Origin: Sodiomyces alkalinus F11
Lineage: Eukaryota > Ascomycota > Sordariomycetes > Glomerellales > Plectosphaerellaceae
Assembly (NCBI RefSeq): GCF_003711515.1
Contig: NW_021167095.1
Span: 338,001 to 402,000 of the forward strand
DNA length: 64,000 nt
Reading direction: 5' to 3'
The position numbers were made by a program, and so were the translations under genes. Position 1 is the stretch's first letter. Every line of letters begins with the position of its first letter. Of this stretch, positions 24,150-36,622 are shown one piece after another. Below the pieces are notes generated by a model, which did no database searches, was not told the DNA's origin, and saw nothing but the letters and a program-made list of their open reading frames with translations.

Positions 24150-27100
24150 TTTTCTTCTTGTTTTTCTTTTTCTTTTTTTTTTCGCGCATATAGCCCTAAA
24201 GCTATAGCGCGGCGCCTTTTGCCCTATAGGCTCGAGGCTAGACTAAACTATAGTAAGGAGTGGAGTAGTAATAAATAAAGGAAATCCTCCGTAATAGTCT
24301 GCCTACTATACCGAAAAACAGGTAAAAAACCAAAACAGAGAACTAGACCGTAGGATCCGAGGTTTGCGCCCTATACCACTCCGCCGAGGCTATTTTAGTA
24401 GCTAAAAGATAGGTCTCTAAGGCCTGTATACCTCTTTTAGTACCGAATAATAGCGGTAGGGATAGCGGTAGGCCTGCTAGAGCTTCCCGCAGGGCTTTTC
24501 GTTCGTTTTTATAAAAAGGGTAAGAAAGGATGAGGTGGGCTATATCCTGTATAGGGGAGCCGGGATAGGAATACCAGTCGGTAGCGCTATTTCGCGCCCT
24601 CTTTTAGTGGGATTTTAGGTATCCGAAGCCGGTTTTTAACTAAATAAAAGCCGACTTTACCCACCTAGGGCCCTATATCGGTAGTAATAGTGGTTTTCGG
24701 GAAAAGCGGAGGTTATCTCGGACTAAGCGCCTGTAAAGGCGGCCTAAACGCACCGATTTACCCCTCTTCTCCGCCTCTTCCTCTTCGTTCTAAAAAGCCT
24801 TCTAGTCTCGAACTAAGGCCTCGTTAACCCGATGCTTTAAGCGACTAAGGGTAACTAAGCTAACAGATTTAGTAGCTTTTTTAGGGTCTAACGCCTATTT
24901 AGCTGCCTTATCCGCCAGTTCGTTCCCTTCTATCCCTATATATAACGGGCACTACTATGTAGAGATAGAAGTGGCCTGTTATTTTAGCTATAGGATAAGT
25001 ATCTTAGCCTTTATAGCCTACTAAGAGGAGCGCTAAAGCTTCTAAATAGCCGCCTATAAATCGCTAAAAATATAGCACTCTAGGGGCCTAGACGACTGCT
25101 TTAGGGCAATCTAAAGGGCCTTAAGAATAGCGTATAATTCGGTGTTAGCGACCTTGGCAGAGTTCCCTAGGTTATAGCCTATAGCTCTATAGGGTCTACC
25201 GGTATTAGCTAACTGTACTATAGTAGCTATAGCCTATATAGGCCCTGTAGGAGGCCTTATAGGGTGGCCTACGGAGCCGTCGGTATAGAAAATAGAGGCC
25301 TACTCGCCTAAGGATTATTGTATATCCTTAAGGGCTTCGAGGTGGGCTGTTTTTAGGTCTTGGGAGCCGGAGTCGGTGTTTTTCGCGGTTATAGGCTATT
25401 CTTTTAAGGGAAAAAAGGGTCTAAGGTCTGCTATAGGTTCGGAGGCCTAAGGGGCCTCCTACCTAGCTACAGGGCCCTGTATTTCCCAGGACTACCCTAC
25501 TAAAGCAGCCAATTCTAGGCCTAGCCTATAGAGCTGTGTGGTAGGCTATAGATCTTATAGGCGGGCGAGGTCTTCCCCTAGCTCCTCTAGAAGCTAGCGT
25601 CTTATAGGGTGGTTCGATAAGAACTTTAAAGACCTAAAGGCATAAAGCCTATTAGATCTAGTTAACCGAATCGACGCTAGGGACACTGCTACTTCTAGTT
25701 CCAGAGGCCGTAAGGGGGCCCCCCTAAAAGCCCCTAAAGCCCTGACTAGAGCGCCGTACTATAGGCGTTCTAGGCGATCGACTAGGTGCTTTTTGGGTGA
25801 TTTAGGGTCCTATTATAGCTATAAGCTAAAGTTAGCTAGCAAGGCTATATAGGCTATATATAGCTGCCGTAGGGCCTTAAAAGAAAGGCCTCTCTACGAG
25901 CTAGCTAGCCTATAGAGTCTACTTAAGGCCCCTGTAGTGAATTTAGGCGTTTTTCGACGTGGGGTTTAAAAGATAGCTTAGGGTCAAACTAAACCCCTAG
26001 CCACCTAATAGCACCTAGCGTAGGTTTAACTAGGTGCCCCCCTATAATAACCGGGGCGTTTTCGACAGAGCGTCTTCGGTGGAAGTGAATAAGCTCTGTT
26101 TTATCCGGGTCGAAAAGAACGTGGTTATTATTAGCTGCTTCGAAAAGGGAGGCTACGGCTCTTTCTAGGATCTTAGAGTTTTTCCTAGCCGACGTAGACG
26201 CTATAGATAGCTGAAAATCGTCTATATAGAATAACTGAAGACCTTTAAAATCCGGCCCCGCTATAACCTTCCTAATAGAAATTAGGAATAGGATAGGGGA
26301 AACCGGGGAGCTTTAAAGGACCCCTATATTTAGGGGGGTGGGCTGCTACACCTAACCCTTAAAGGCTAGTTAGATACGCCTGTTTTCTGTGAAGGAGGCT
26401 ACCTATTTAACTAGATTCGAGGGTAGTTAGAGCTCTTAAATGGTTCTTAGTAGCTAAGGGCGGGCGATATAGTCGAACGCTCCTTTAATATCTAAAAATA
26501 GCGTAGAAATTACAGCGTTTTGCTATGATGTACGCTATTGTTCGATATAGTGGAGGAGTAGAAGGGCCGTATTAATAGCGGATCGTTATTTTCTACCCCC
26601 TCTCTAACTAGAGTGTAGAAGGTCGTCGCGGGTATTAGCTAAAAAGCTTAGTCTAGCAGCTATAACCCTCTTAAGGACTTTACCTAAGCAGTTTGGAAGG
26701 GCTATAATCCTATAAGACTTAGGATTAGAATAGTCCTTGTTCCCCGGGTTTAGTAGAACGACCCCTAGGGCCTCTTTCTAGCAGGTAGGGTGGTGGCCTA
26801 CTAAAAATAAAGCTAAGTAGGCCTTTAAGAGGGCCCGGGAATAGCCTTATAGGCCTATTAGATCGGCTATAAGCTTATCCTATTAGGCCCTAGGGCTTTC
26901 CCCTTAGCAGCTCTAAAGATAGCGCGTTATAGCTCGGCAGTCTATAGGCTAGGCCACTCCCACGGTCTTCTAAGGCCCTTACTACGTGATCTAGTCAGGC
27001 TCTAGGGGCCGTTAGAAGGGTTTAAGGGGCCTAGGTCCCCCGAAGGGCCTATAAATACAGGGGCTTCAGGGGCGTCGGTGGCGGCAGTAGAGGGGTCTAG

Positions 27101-28862
27101 GCCCCCTAAAGGGCCTGTAAATACAGGGGCTTTAGAGGCGTCGGTGGCGGGCGGAGGAAAAAGGGTCTAAAGAAGGGCGTTGCATTTTTCATCGAAGGCG
27201 TAGGCTTTCGACTTCGTAGGCGTTTGAATCGGTAAGACTTTAGCGTTTAGGCCGCTCTTTATATAGTTATAGACCTTAAAAATCTCAGGACCTTAAGCGT
27301 TAGCTAGGAAGGCCTCTTAGTGGTTCTTTTTTACTATTCTTACTGCCCTATAATAGGCGTTTCGAGCCTTTTTCTTGGTGGTTTCTAAAGCCGCTAGCCG
27401 GGTCGCCGAGGCTCCCTTTTTAGCTTTTCTAAAAACCCTAAAAGCCCTATTAGCTAATTTTCGTAGGGCTTTTAGGTCTGGGGTCCACCACGGTTTCGAA
27501 CGCTCTACTACCCTTAGCTTAGGCATAGAGGCCTTAAGAGCCTAGGAGATAGTATCTGTTAGGTGGCGACCTATAGAGTCCTAATCCGAGGCGTTAATAG
27601 CGTGCTATAGCTACTAGTCGAGGCTAGGCTTTAGGCTTTTTAGAGTCCTAGTAAATAGACCCTAGTCCGCTAGCCTATAATTATAGGCCGGTGGAAGGGA
27701 TCTATTTATAGGACTTTTAGAGCCTAGAATAAAGGCTGAAATCAGGATAGCGCGGTGTAAAGAGGGAGTATTTTCGATATATTCCCACTTATAAAAGCGG
27801 AGACGATTAAAGCCGGGCGTGTAAAATACTACGTCTATAACTGACTCTTAATGAAGATTAGACCTAACAAAGGTCCCCCCGTTTAGGTTAACTTCTTTAG
27901 GATCCACTAAACAGGTGGCCTTAAGGCTGTTTAACCAGTCTACTCAGGCCTGGGCCTTAATAGAAGCCTGATTCGTAGCAGCCCCGTTCTACTACTAGTG
28001 GTTCCTGTTAAAGTCCCCTATAATAAGGGTCGGCTTAGGGACCTAAAGGCCCTATAGCACGCGATCTTCGGTCTAAGGTCGGCTTCTAAAGCCTAACAAA
28101 GAAGGAAAAGAAGAAGATGAAGAAGAAGAAGAGGTCGAAGTGGTAGAGGGGGTAGGGCTATGAGGCCTTAAAAGCCTTTTACCTGTTATCTCGGGGTCCT
28201 ATTCTATTTAATTATAGACGTTTAGGATATAGAAGGTCTATAGATAATAGACCTCTATAAGCTATACGTCTATATGATCTCGAAGGTCTTCGCGGTGTGA
28301 AAAATCGATACCCAAGCCCTTTCTTATATAAGTAAGGACCCTAGGTTTAATAGGAAGAAACTGGGTTTTTCGAGACGTAGGCGTGATAGTATAGAAGGCT
28401 AGGTGGTTACGAATATACTACCCTTCTGGTTTCGGGACGTAGGAGGGCTCCTGAATAAGGACTATATTAGCCGAAGCCCTTAAAGCCTATTCTAGGATAG
28501 CTTCTTGCGCTAGGCCCTGTTTATCGACGTTATACTGAATAAACCGGATTTGTCTCGAGCTAAAATACCCCTTATTTATTAAGGTTTAATAGCTCGAAAG
28601 ACCTCGTAGTTTTGACTATAAGGGGGGTATACCCCCTTATAGTTATAGCACTTATAGGTCTTACATTCATACTCGCCGTATTCCTCGTATTCGTTATAGT
28701 AATACTCTTCGTCGCCGTGGCCCTCCTTAGTATAGACAGAGCAGGTAGTAAGGCTCTTATAGGTCCCTCGGGTATACCCGAATTTCTAGCAGTTAGAGCA
28801 CTAGGTTCTAGGGGATATAGGCCTATATTTATAGACCTTTAGCCCTGGCCGGCTATATAGAG

Positions 28863-29103
28863 TATAAGGAACTAAGTGGCACGGTGGATTAGCACTATAT
28901 ATAATCGGGGATACGCTCGGATCGCCGAGTACTCGGCGAGACTAAATTACCACGTTAGCGTAGAGGGGGTAAAGTCCCCTTTTCCTCCTTAAGTTAAAGT
29001 CTTAATAATATATAACTATTAAGTCCGAATAGTATTATCTGTTACGGTGTATCTTTTCCCTAGTATTATACCCTATTCCTTAATAAATTCTTTTACTTCT
29101 ATA
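28863..29103 (+). repeat. 5' LTR of the chromovirus
   Basis: About 241 bp, starts TATAAGGAAC (the 3' LTR has TGTAAGGAAC; the TG end was mutated to TA). Contains ATCGCCGAGTACTCGGCGA, an imperfect palindrome also found in the other LTR. The end is fixed only approximately because the last 15 bases differ between LTRs. Confidence 0.88.
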
Positions 29104-29399
29104 CCTATAAGGTTACCGGGCCGAAGATACTATTAAAGCGGACTTTACGAAGTATTACTAACGCCGAGCGGGCGGATACGGGCGTGTAATAAGAAGAGCC
29201 TATTCGAGGTATCGAAGAGTGTTAGGACTAATAGGATAATAATAACGATGCGGCTTTATCGTTATCCCTTAGTTCGGTGCGAACGCGGACGTTATCCGTG
29301 GATAATCGTCTATGGAGACTCGATATCGAACGAGCGAGGAGCGCCGAACGGTCGGCGAGCTACGCGTTTTCCGACCGTGTAGGGGAACCGTCCCCGATA

Positions 29400-30450
29400 A
29401 CTATTATGAACCTATTCGCCCTGCTAGCGTGTTAGGTATAGTAGTAGTAAGAGTTTAACTAGGAGATATAAAGGTAGAATAAAGCTATCCTATAAAGGCT
29501 TATCGAACGCCCGGCGATAAAACGCGAATATAAGAAGCCACCGGTTTATAACTATAAGATACTAGGAGAGAATATAACCGTTACTAAGATTAACGACTAG
29601 GTATCCGCGGTCGAGGCCGGGAACCGTTATCGGGTAGAGGCCTCTATACTTTAGCTAATTAAATAGGCTTTAACTAAGCTAGAACGCTCCTACTAGATAT
29701 CGTGGCGGAGCCACGAATAGAAGCTCTTATCGCCTATATAGGACGATTTTAAGGCGTTTATTCGGCGAGAATACCTATCCCGCGACTTATAGCACTTCTA
29801 CTACCGGGAGGAGCTATATAAGTTATATATTATCGGCGAGATAACGCCGATAAAGTTATTCGAATAATAGGATAACTATTATCGCCTATTAGGGTAAAAG
29901 ACGTATAGTAGCAAAAAGCGTACGTATAACTATTTTCGATAACTGCCTATATAGTTCCGCGATAAGCTTCGCGAATAACGGGTTAAGCTTAAAAAGGCTT
30001 ATACGGTAGTGTAGGAGGCGTAGTTATTTTAGGAGATATACTCCCCAAATTATAGATCTAATAGCCGGAAAAGGTCCTACTCTTACTATTAGAAGGATAA
30101 CCCGTTATAGAGGGGACGGTATCCGTCCGCTAAATAGTCGGAAGGCACCTCGAAGGGATAATAATAAGCGATAAAATCTTTATCGTCGATAACCACTCCT
30201 AACGCCTAGAAGACTTTTAGGTTAGATAAACCCTTTAATAGGGAATACTATAACTATAGTAAAAAGGGATACCGGTCTAAGGACTACTATTATAAAGACT
30301 GTAAAGACGGCGGTAAGGGCTTAGCGAAGAAAAGCGCTAATATAGGTAATATTTAGGCTTAGGGGAATTTAGCCTTTAATAACGATATACAGATTAACGA
30401 GATTCTTAATAGCCCGGGAAACGTATTAGCGTAGTATAGGGGGTAAGCAC
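29400..30450 (+). pseudogene. Chromovirus gag remnant with destroyed zinc knuckle
   Basis: Region upstream of pol, plus strand, with broken frame. At 30243-30287 it reads EYYNYSKKGYRSKDY. This fits a CX2CX4HX4C knuckle in which all three Cys and the His are now Tyr (codons TAC and TAT at 30246, 30255, 30270 and 30285). TGC/TGT to TAC/TAT and CAC/CAT to TAC/TAT are all C:G to T:A changes in CpA/TpG context. The flanking Arg/Lys-rich residues fit a nucleocapsid. Gag would package element RNA; this copy cannot. Confidence 0.8.
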
Positions 30451-30499
30451 TATATCCGTAGAAGCCCCGAAATAGGTCCTAGTCGGTGAAGTCGCGCGA

Positions 30500-33400
30500 G
30501 GAGTAGTGTACGTTATCCGAGAAGGGCGCGAGGTCGAGCTTAGCGTCGACCTTAATACGGGTATATAAGTCGATATTATTAGCCCGATACTAGTATAACG
30601 GTTAAAGTTATAGCCGTTAGACGGAATCTAGGCCCCGGCTCTAAAAAGCTTTAATAGCCGAGCGGCGAGTAATCGCGGAGTATACGGCTTAGCGTTCTAT
30701 TTAATAGACTCTAAAAGGAGGCCCTGACTCTTAAAGAGAGTATTTATTTACACGAACCGGCTAAAGGGGTTAGGTTACTTACTATTATCGAATAATAGTA
30801 TAGGTTAGGAGAGTATCCTAATCGATACGGCTAGCCGAATATTCGGCTTTAGATCTCTTTTTATTACGGAACCTAAGGCCTAGGCCCGGGAGGTAGTAGA
30901 GTAAAGGGCGAAGGCGTATATTATATACGTTACTATAGCCACCGCTATTACGGGTAGTACCCCGGATATAACGATTCCGTTAGTAGACGATAATAAACTA
31001 TAGCCTAAAGGCGTGCGTTTGCCTTTTAGTCTATAATAGTTCGAAGATATATTTTCGGAAGAAACAGCGAAGGAACCACCTTTATTAGAGGACGTAGAAT
31101 ATTCTATTAACCTATAAAAGGGGAAGGAGCCTCCGTTTAGGCCTTTATACCCGCTATCGCCTATATAGCTTAAGGAGCTAAAAAAGTATACCGCCGAAGG
31201 TATAGTAAGTAGTCGTATTTAGAAATCGACTAGCCTAGCGGGGTCGTTAGTCCTATTCGTGGCGAAAAAGGATAATAGCCTCCGCCTATATATTAACTAT
31301 CATAGGCTAAACGCTGTTACGATTAAGAACCGGTACCTACTCCTACTAATTAGGGAACTACTAGATTGCCTCTCGGGCGCTTAGTACTTTTCGAAGGTTA
31401 ATATCCGAGACGCCTATTATAGGATCCGGATTAAGAAAGAGGACCGCTAGAAAACTATATTTAGAATACGGTATAAACACTTTAAGTATACGGTTATACT
31501 ATTCGGGTTAATAAACGCGTCCGCGACGTTTTAGGCGTATATTTACTAAGCACTCGCCGGTTTACTTAATATCTACTATATCGTATACCTCGACGATATC
31601 CTAATCTACTCCCGTATTAAGGAGGAATACACGAAGCACCTATAATAGGTCCTCGGAAGGTTATAGTATTACTAATTATATACTAAACTATCGAAGTGGG
31701 AATTTTAGAAGGACTAAGTGGACTTTTTAGGGTTTATAGTAAGCTGTGAGGGTGCTACGATAGACTTAGAGAGGGTATAAGCGGTAGCCGACTAGCTAGC
31801 GCTAGAATCTTTTAGGGATATATAAGTTTTCCTAGGATTCGCGAATTTCTATAGGAGATTTATTAAGGGGTACTCGAAGGTTATAATACCCCTATCCGCG
31901 CTATTAAAGGGTAGTAAGGCCGGCGTGAAGAAAGGGCCGTTTTATTTTCTGTCGGAGGCTTAAAAAGCTTTTAAAAGACTAAAGGTCGCCTTTAACTCGG
32001 CGCTTATTCTACGCTATTAGAACCCCGTACTAGATTCTAGAGTTAAGATAGACGCGTCGGATAAAGTAGTATCCGGAATTTTAAGTTAGAAGTATAACTT
32101 ATAATAGCGATTAATCGCCTACGATTCGCGGAAACTTACCGACACGGAATAATAGTAGGCTATAGGATAATAGGAGTTATTAGCTATCGTGGAAAGCTTA
32201 GAGTACTAAAGACACTACCTTAAAGGTATAGGGTAGGCGTTTATAGTCCTAATAGACTATAAAGCCCCAAAAGGCGTGCTACGGACGCTAGCGCGAGACC
32301 TTCACGGAAGGCTTACAAGATAGGTACATTAGCTTATATCTTTTAATTTTAAAGTATAGTATCGCCCGGAAAGATAAACCCAGCGGATAGTCTATCTAGG
32401 AGGCTAGACTATATAAGGGGGGAAATATTCTATAACGATATCCTCCTTACTCTCTTTAATAAGCTAAGTCTAATTAATACTATATAGGCGAGCGTTCGCC
32501 GATAAATCGTATAAATCTATGTTACCCTAGAGAAGGCGGTTCTTTTCGTATATATATAGGCCGTTAGGAGGTTATTTTAGGAGAAGGACCTTAGACCTAA
32601 AAGATAACGGGTCGCTCCGCTAAGCGAAGACGTCGTGTAGCTAAGCTCTAAAGCAGGGCGATAAGGGTAATAGCCACCTCTAAGCCTAGAAGATAGCACC
32701 TCGCGTATCGTCGTCGTAGTAATTACACGGGCTAAGAAAACCCGTAGTGATAATATAACGGCCCGGTAGGCCTTTACCGATTATACGCCGGAGGAGGAGA
32801 CTAAGGCTAGGGTTACTATAACCCCGGATTAGTATATCCTACGCTCTATAGTGCGGGAGCTTATTAGGGGCGAAATAGTAAATCGTTTTACGTTTAGCGA
32901 AGAGTTTAAGTAGTTAGTTAGAGGGCTATAGACTACTAACGCTAACTATATATCTTTAGCGATAAACGTTTAATAAGAGACCGGAAAAAGAGTAGGCTAC
33001 TCTCTCGACGAAATTAGTATACTACGTTATAGGGGAAGACTAGTAATCCCCGAGGAGGCGACGATTCGGAAGGAGATTCTACGCTAATACTATAATAACC
33101 TCTATACGGGGTATATAAGTGCGAATAAGATACTAAAGCTAGTATTAAGGAAATTTTATTAGGTTAACCTCATACACGATATTCGCGAATATATCGCCGT
33201 ATACTCGGCTTATTAAGGCGCTTAGGTATTAACGTATAAACGGTATAGATAACTAGAGTTACTACTACTACTATCGTACCTATTTTAAGAGATCGTTATA
33301 GATTTTATCACGGGTTTTTTACCCGCGAAGGGCAGGGACGGTTAAACCTATAATGCCGTGCTAGTAATTATCGACCGCCTAATAGAGTACGTACTTTTCG

Positions 33401-34330
33401 TGCTAACCTATAAGATACGTATAGTACCCTAGTTAGCTATTATCCTTTATAGCGAGGTTAAATATCGTTTCGGGAGCCTAAAGGGAATTATAAGCGATAA
33501 GGATAAGCTTATTATAAGTCGGTTTTAGGAGGAGTTCTACCGCGAAAGGGCGACTACTCGCCGACTATCCACTACGTTTTACCCTTAGACGGATAGGCAG
33601 ACTAAACGGACGCACTAAACGCTACTTAAGTTCCTAAGGATAATAGGAGCGGAGGCCGCTAAGTATTAGCCGATCTAGTTATAAGAGGCTAAGTTTATAT
33701 ATAATAATAGCCTATATAGTTCTATTAGGGTATCCCTATACGAGGCACTTTACGGGTATTACCCGAGGATAGTAGAGTACGTTAAACCTAAAGATAACAC
33801 CATGGTATAAGGCGTTAAAGAACGCGTTAAACGGTTAGCGGATATCCGCCGACGGGTCTGCGCCTATTAGGAGGCGGCGGTTAAGACCTAGGCTAAGTAT
33901 TATAATAAGAGGTATAAGCCTAGGAGTTTCGAAAAGGGAGAATTTATAGGGCTTACTACTATTAATTTTCTATTTAAGTCCGGCTTAAAACTCGCGCCGC
34001 GGTATATCCGGGTAAAGGTTTTAGAGCGGATCGGTAAGCTAGCGTATAGGGTTCGCCTACTATTATAGTACTCGGGAATATATAATATATTTTCGGTATC
34101 GCTATTAGAATTATAAAGAGACGGGCTTATAGCCGAAGGTTTAGCGATTAACCTATTACCGCTTACGGAGGAGTAGGACGAGTAGGAAATCGAGGATATT
34201 ATAGCTTATAAGGAGGAATAAGGATAAAAGTTCTACCTCGTAAAATAGGCAGGCTAGCCGGTAAAGTATAATACCTAAAAGCCTAAGGACTACTTAGAAA
34301 ACGCTCCGGCTATTATAAAACGATACTAGA
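30500..34330 (+). pseudogene. Chromovirus pol remnant: protease, RT, RNase H, integrase, chromodomain
   Basis: Plus-strand pol of a Ty3/gypsy element. A protease-like DLNTG is near 30548. The RT palm reads IVYLDDILIYSR with the catalytic YLDD at 31586-31597 intact. The RNase H region is about 31980-32280. Integrase starts its first catalytic Asp in DFITGFLPAKGRDG (33301), with a second Asp in IISDKD (33496-33498) and the TDRQTKRTH block near 33590. The C-terminal chromodomain, FYLVK..AG..PVKYNT then KPKDYLENAP, spans 34231-34318, with a Trp position read as TAG. Many RIP-type stops; not functional. Confidence 0.92.
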
Positions 34331-34557
34331 AGTAAAAGAAATATATATATAAGAAGTAGGACGACTATTAGCGCTGAATAGCCGGTATATAATTAGAAAG
34401 ATATTAGGAGAATCGATACTATCTTATATAGCGGAATAGTGTATAAGGTGAAAATATAGGCTATATATATAGGAGATAATACTAAGAGACGACTATAAAA
34501 TAAATTAGATCCTAGCCCTATTAGTATAGCGCCTTACGGCCGCTAATACTATACCTT

Positions 34558-35745
34558 TTAATTATTAAAACCCTTAAAGAAGTCGTTATCGCTGCTAATA
34601 ACGATAACTTCCTCTAAGAGATTAGTATCCTCTATCTTAATATTATCGGAGTCAGGCTTAATACCCTCCTCCTCCGTCTCCTCCTCCTCCCCCTCGGATA
34701 AGGCGGCCACGGGCGATAACTTAGTGACGGCCTCGGGGCTATTAACGGTTATAGGTAAGGCGGTAAAGGAGATAATACTAACGGCGCTAGCGTCGTTAGC
34801 GGTATTAGCGGCGGTATTAACGGTATCGGCGGCGGGTAAAGCGGGAAAGGCGGCGTTAGCGGAAGTAGGCGGCGACTACTCGACGATACCCTCCTTATCG
34901 TCCGAATAAATATAAACCTAAGGCCTACGGGCGGCGGTATAGCGGCTAGTAAAGGCGGCGGATATAAGGGGGCGATGATAAGGCTCGCTAGTGTTCGCGA
35001 GGGCGGCGGCTAGTCCCTGTAGGCGAGGGAACGAATTTATACCACGCTAGTTAAGGCCAGCGGTTTAAGCCGCACGCTTATCGGGGTATTCCTTAATATC
35101 CGCGCCCCGAAGCTTATAGACGGCACGCCGTAGCGTGGTAAAGGTAATAAGGCTATAGTCCTTAAGGGGCATAACTATACCTATAAGGGAATAGGCCTTA
35201 TCGGCCTAGAGGTTATCGACCTAGAAAAGGTTAGTATAAGCCAGCCGAATAGCGCATAATAGGTATAAACCCGTATTATTAGGTCGATAGTTAATAAAGA
35301 CCGAATCGATAATAGTTTATCGAGTATAAGGCGATTAGCGTTAGCGGCGGCGGGAGGGCGAGTAGCTTCGTCTAAAGCTTTACAGAACTATTTATATACG
35401 GCCTAAAGCAGTAGATAAAAGCGGCGCCAACTAATTAGCGTTAGCTCTTTATCGGCCTCTTTCTAGAGGACGCTAATAGTAATATTCTAAATAGTCTAGG
35501 CAGCTCCTAGACGACTATCCGGAATCTAAATACTTTAAAAGCCGAACGCTTAGCGAAGGTAAGAATAAACTTATAGATATATACGCCTAATACGAATAAA
35601 GATAAACGACGCACCTATACACGTTAGAGTTAGAGTGGTTAATATAATCTATATCAATATCGCTAGCCAGGGAAGCAATATAATAACCGTAAGGCGGATT
35701 ATTAGAAAAGCTCCTTAACTACCTATTATCGGTATTATAGGGTAT
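34558..35745 (-). pseudogene. Possible antisense gene inside the chromovirus, 3' of pol
   Basis: Minus strand, between the chromodomain and the 3' LTR. From about 35220 down to a TAA at 34558-34560 one frame stays open for about 220 codons apart from TAG/TAA stops where Gln is likely. It reads YSLIGIVMPLKDYSLITF, KLRGADIKEYPDKRAA and LSEGEEEETEEEGIKPDSD. It ends EEVIVISSDNDFF, resembling a SUMO-interacting motif in an acidic tail. Upstream, another minus frame looks better (AFGFxSIxIPDSRLGAA near 35560-35450, NRLILDKLLSIRSLLT near 35340-35290), so an intron or frameshift would be needed. I do not recognise the protein. Other frames are also partly open, so the gene call is tentative. Confidence 0.4.
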
Positions 35746-36378
35746 ACGATATAATTCTCGGGTAACGCCGAGTAGAAAAGATATATTAACGATCGTTTAA
35801 CGCTAAAAAAGTAAAATAGAAATAATAGCAACTATTTAGCGGCAATACGAATATAAATATAAAGATATAGTAAACCTAAATATAATATAAAGAATAAAGA
35901 TTATATAAGGAGAAGGAAGAAAAGAAGAATAACTACGGGAGAACTATAAGAACTTTTATCTACGAGGCGAACGGTCGCCTTGATTATAAATCCGGCCGGA
36001 GAAGGAGTAAGTATAAAGAACGGTAAGAATAAATTTAGTAATACTACACACCGCGATAATAAAGGAAGGTATAGCGATAAGCGCGATATTATAAAACGCG
36101 GCGAGTAATCGCCGGCTATTACGCGGGACGCTAAAAAGGGAATAGTAATTAATAAGCGAGGTAGCTATATAATTACCGCTAACGGTTTACCGATTACCTA
36201 ATAATATATAGAAAGAAGTCGTGATATTTAGAAGGAGGTATATAGCCTTACCGACGCCGACTAATTATAAGCGCTGACCGGATAGCAGACTTCGTATAAG
36301 GCTAAAGTTATATACACGCCCTGCCCAGTAAGGGGATAGAACGGGCCTAAGGGACTAGCCCCGTTAGAGAGGGCGCAG

Positions 36379-36622
36379 TGTAAGGAACCAAGTAGCATGG
36401 TGGATTAGCACTATATATAATCGGGGATGCGCTCGGATCGCCGAGTAATCGGCGAGACTTAATTACCACGTTAGCGTAAAGGGGGAAAAGTCCCTTTTTC
36501 CTCCTTAAGTTAAAGTCTTAATAATATATGACTATTAAGTCCGAATAGTATTATCCGTGACGGTGTATCTTTTCCCTGGTATTATAGCTTATTCCTTGAT
36601 AAATTTAGCCTATTCCTTAATA
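36379..36622 (+). repeat. 3' LTR of the chromovirus
   Basis: 244 bp, starts TGTAAGGAAC and ends CCTTAATA next to the target duplication TAGAG. It keeps the TG start that the 5' LTR has lost. The differences between the LTRs include several transitions of RIP type. Confidence 0.9.

Larger units (their letters stand above)
28863..36622 (+). mobile_element. Ty3/gypsy chromovirus with both LTRs, RIP-degraded
   Basis: Complete 7.76 kb LTR retrotransposon inserted in LINE A copy 4. LTRs 28863-29103 and 36379-36622 are nearly identical apart from transitions such as TG/TA and CA/TA. Target duplication TAGAG at 28858-28862 and 36623-36627. The empty site CTATATAGAGCCCCTG is seen in copy 1 near 10600-10615. 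Internal order: gag, protease, RT, RNase H, integrase, chromodomain, as in chromoviruses. The chromodomain is expected to bind modified heterochromatic histones and guide integration (family knowledge). About 2 kb lies between the chromodomain and the 3' LTR, unusually long. Stops throughout make it inactive. Confidence 0.95.

Noticed and set aside
28612..28842. Hydrophobic 76-codon plus-strand frame resembling a membrane protein
   Set aside because: It is antisense to the zinc-knuckle end of LINE A ORF1 in copy 4.
34724..34909. Ala/Val/Leu-rich 61-codon plus-strand frame
   Set aside because: It lies over low-complexity GCG/TTA repeats antisense to the Ala-rich part of the tentative minus-strand gene; no signal of a real protein.
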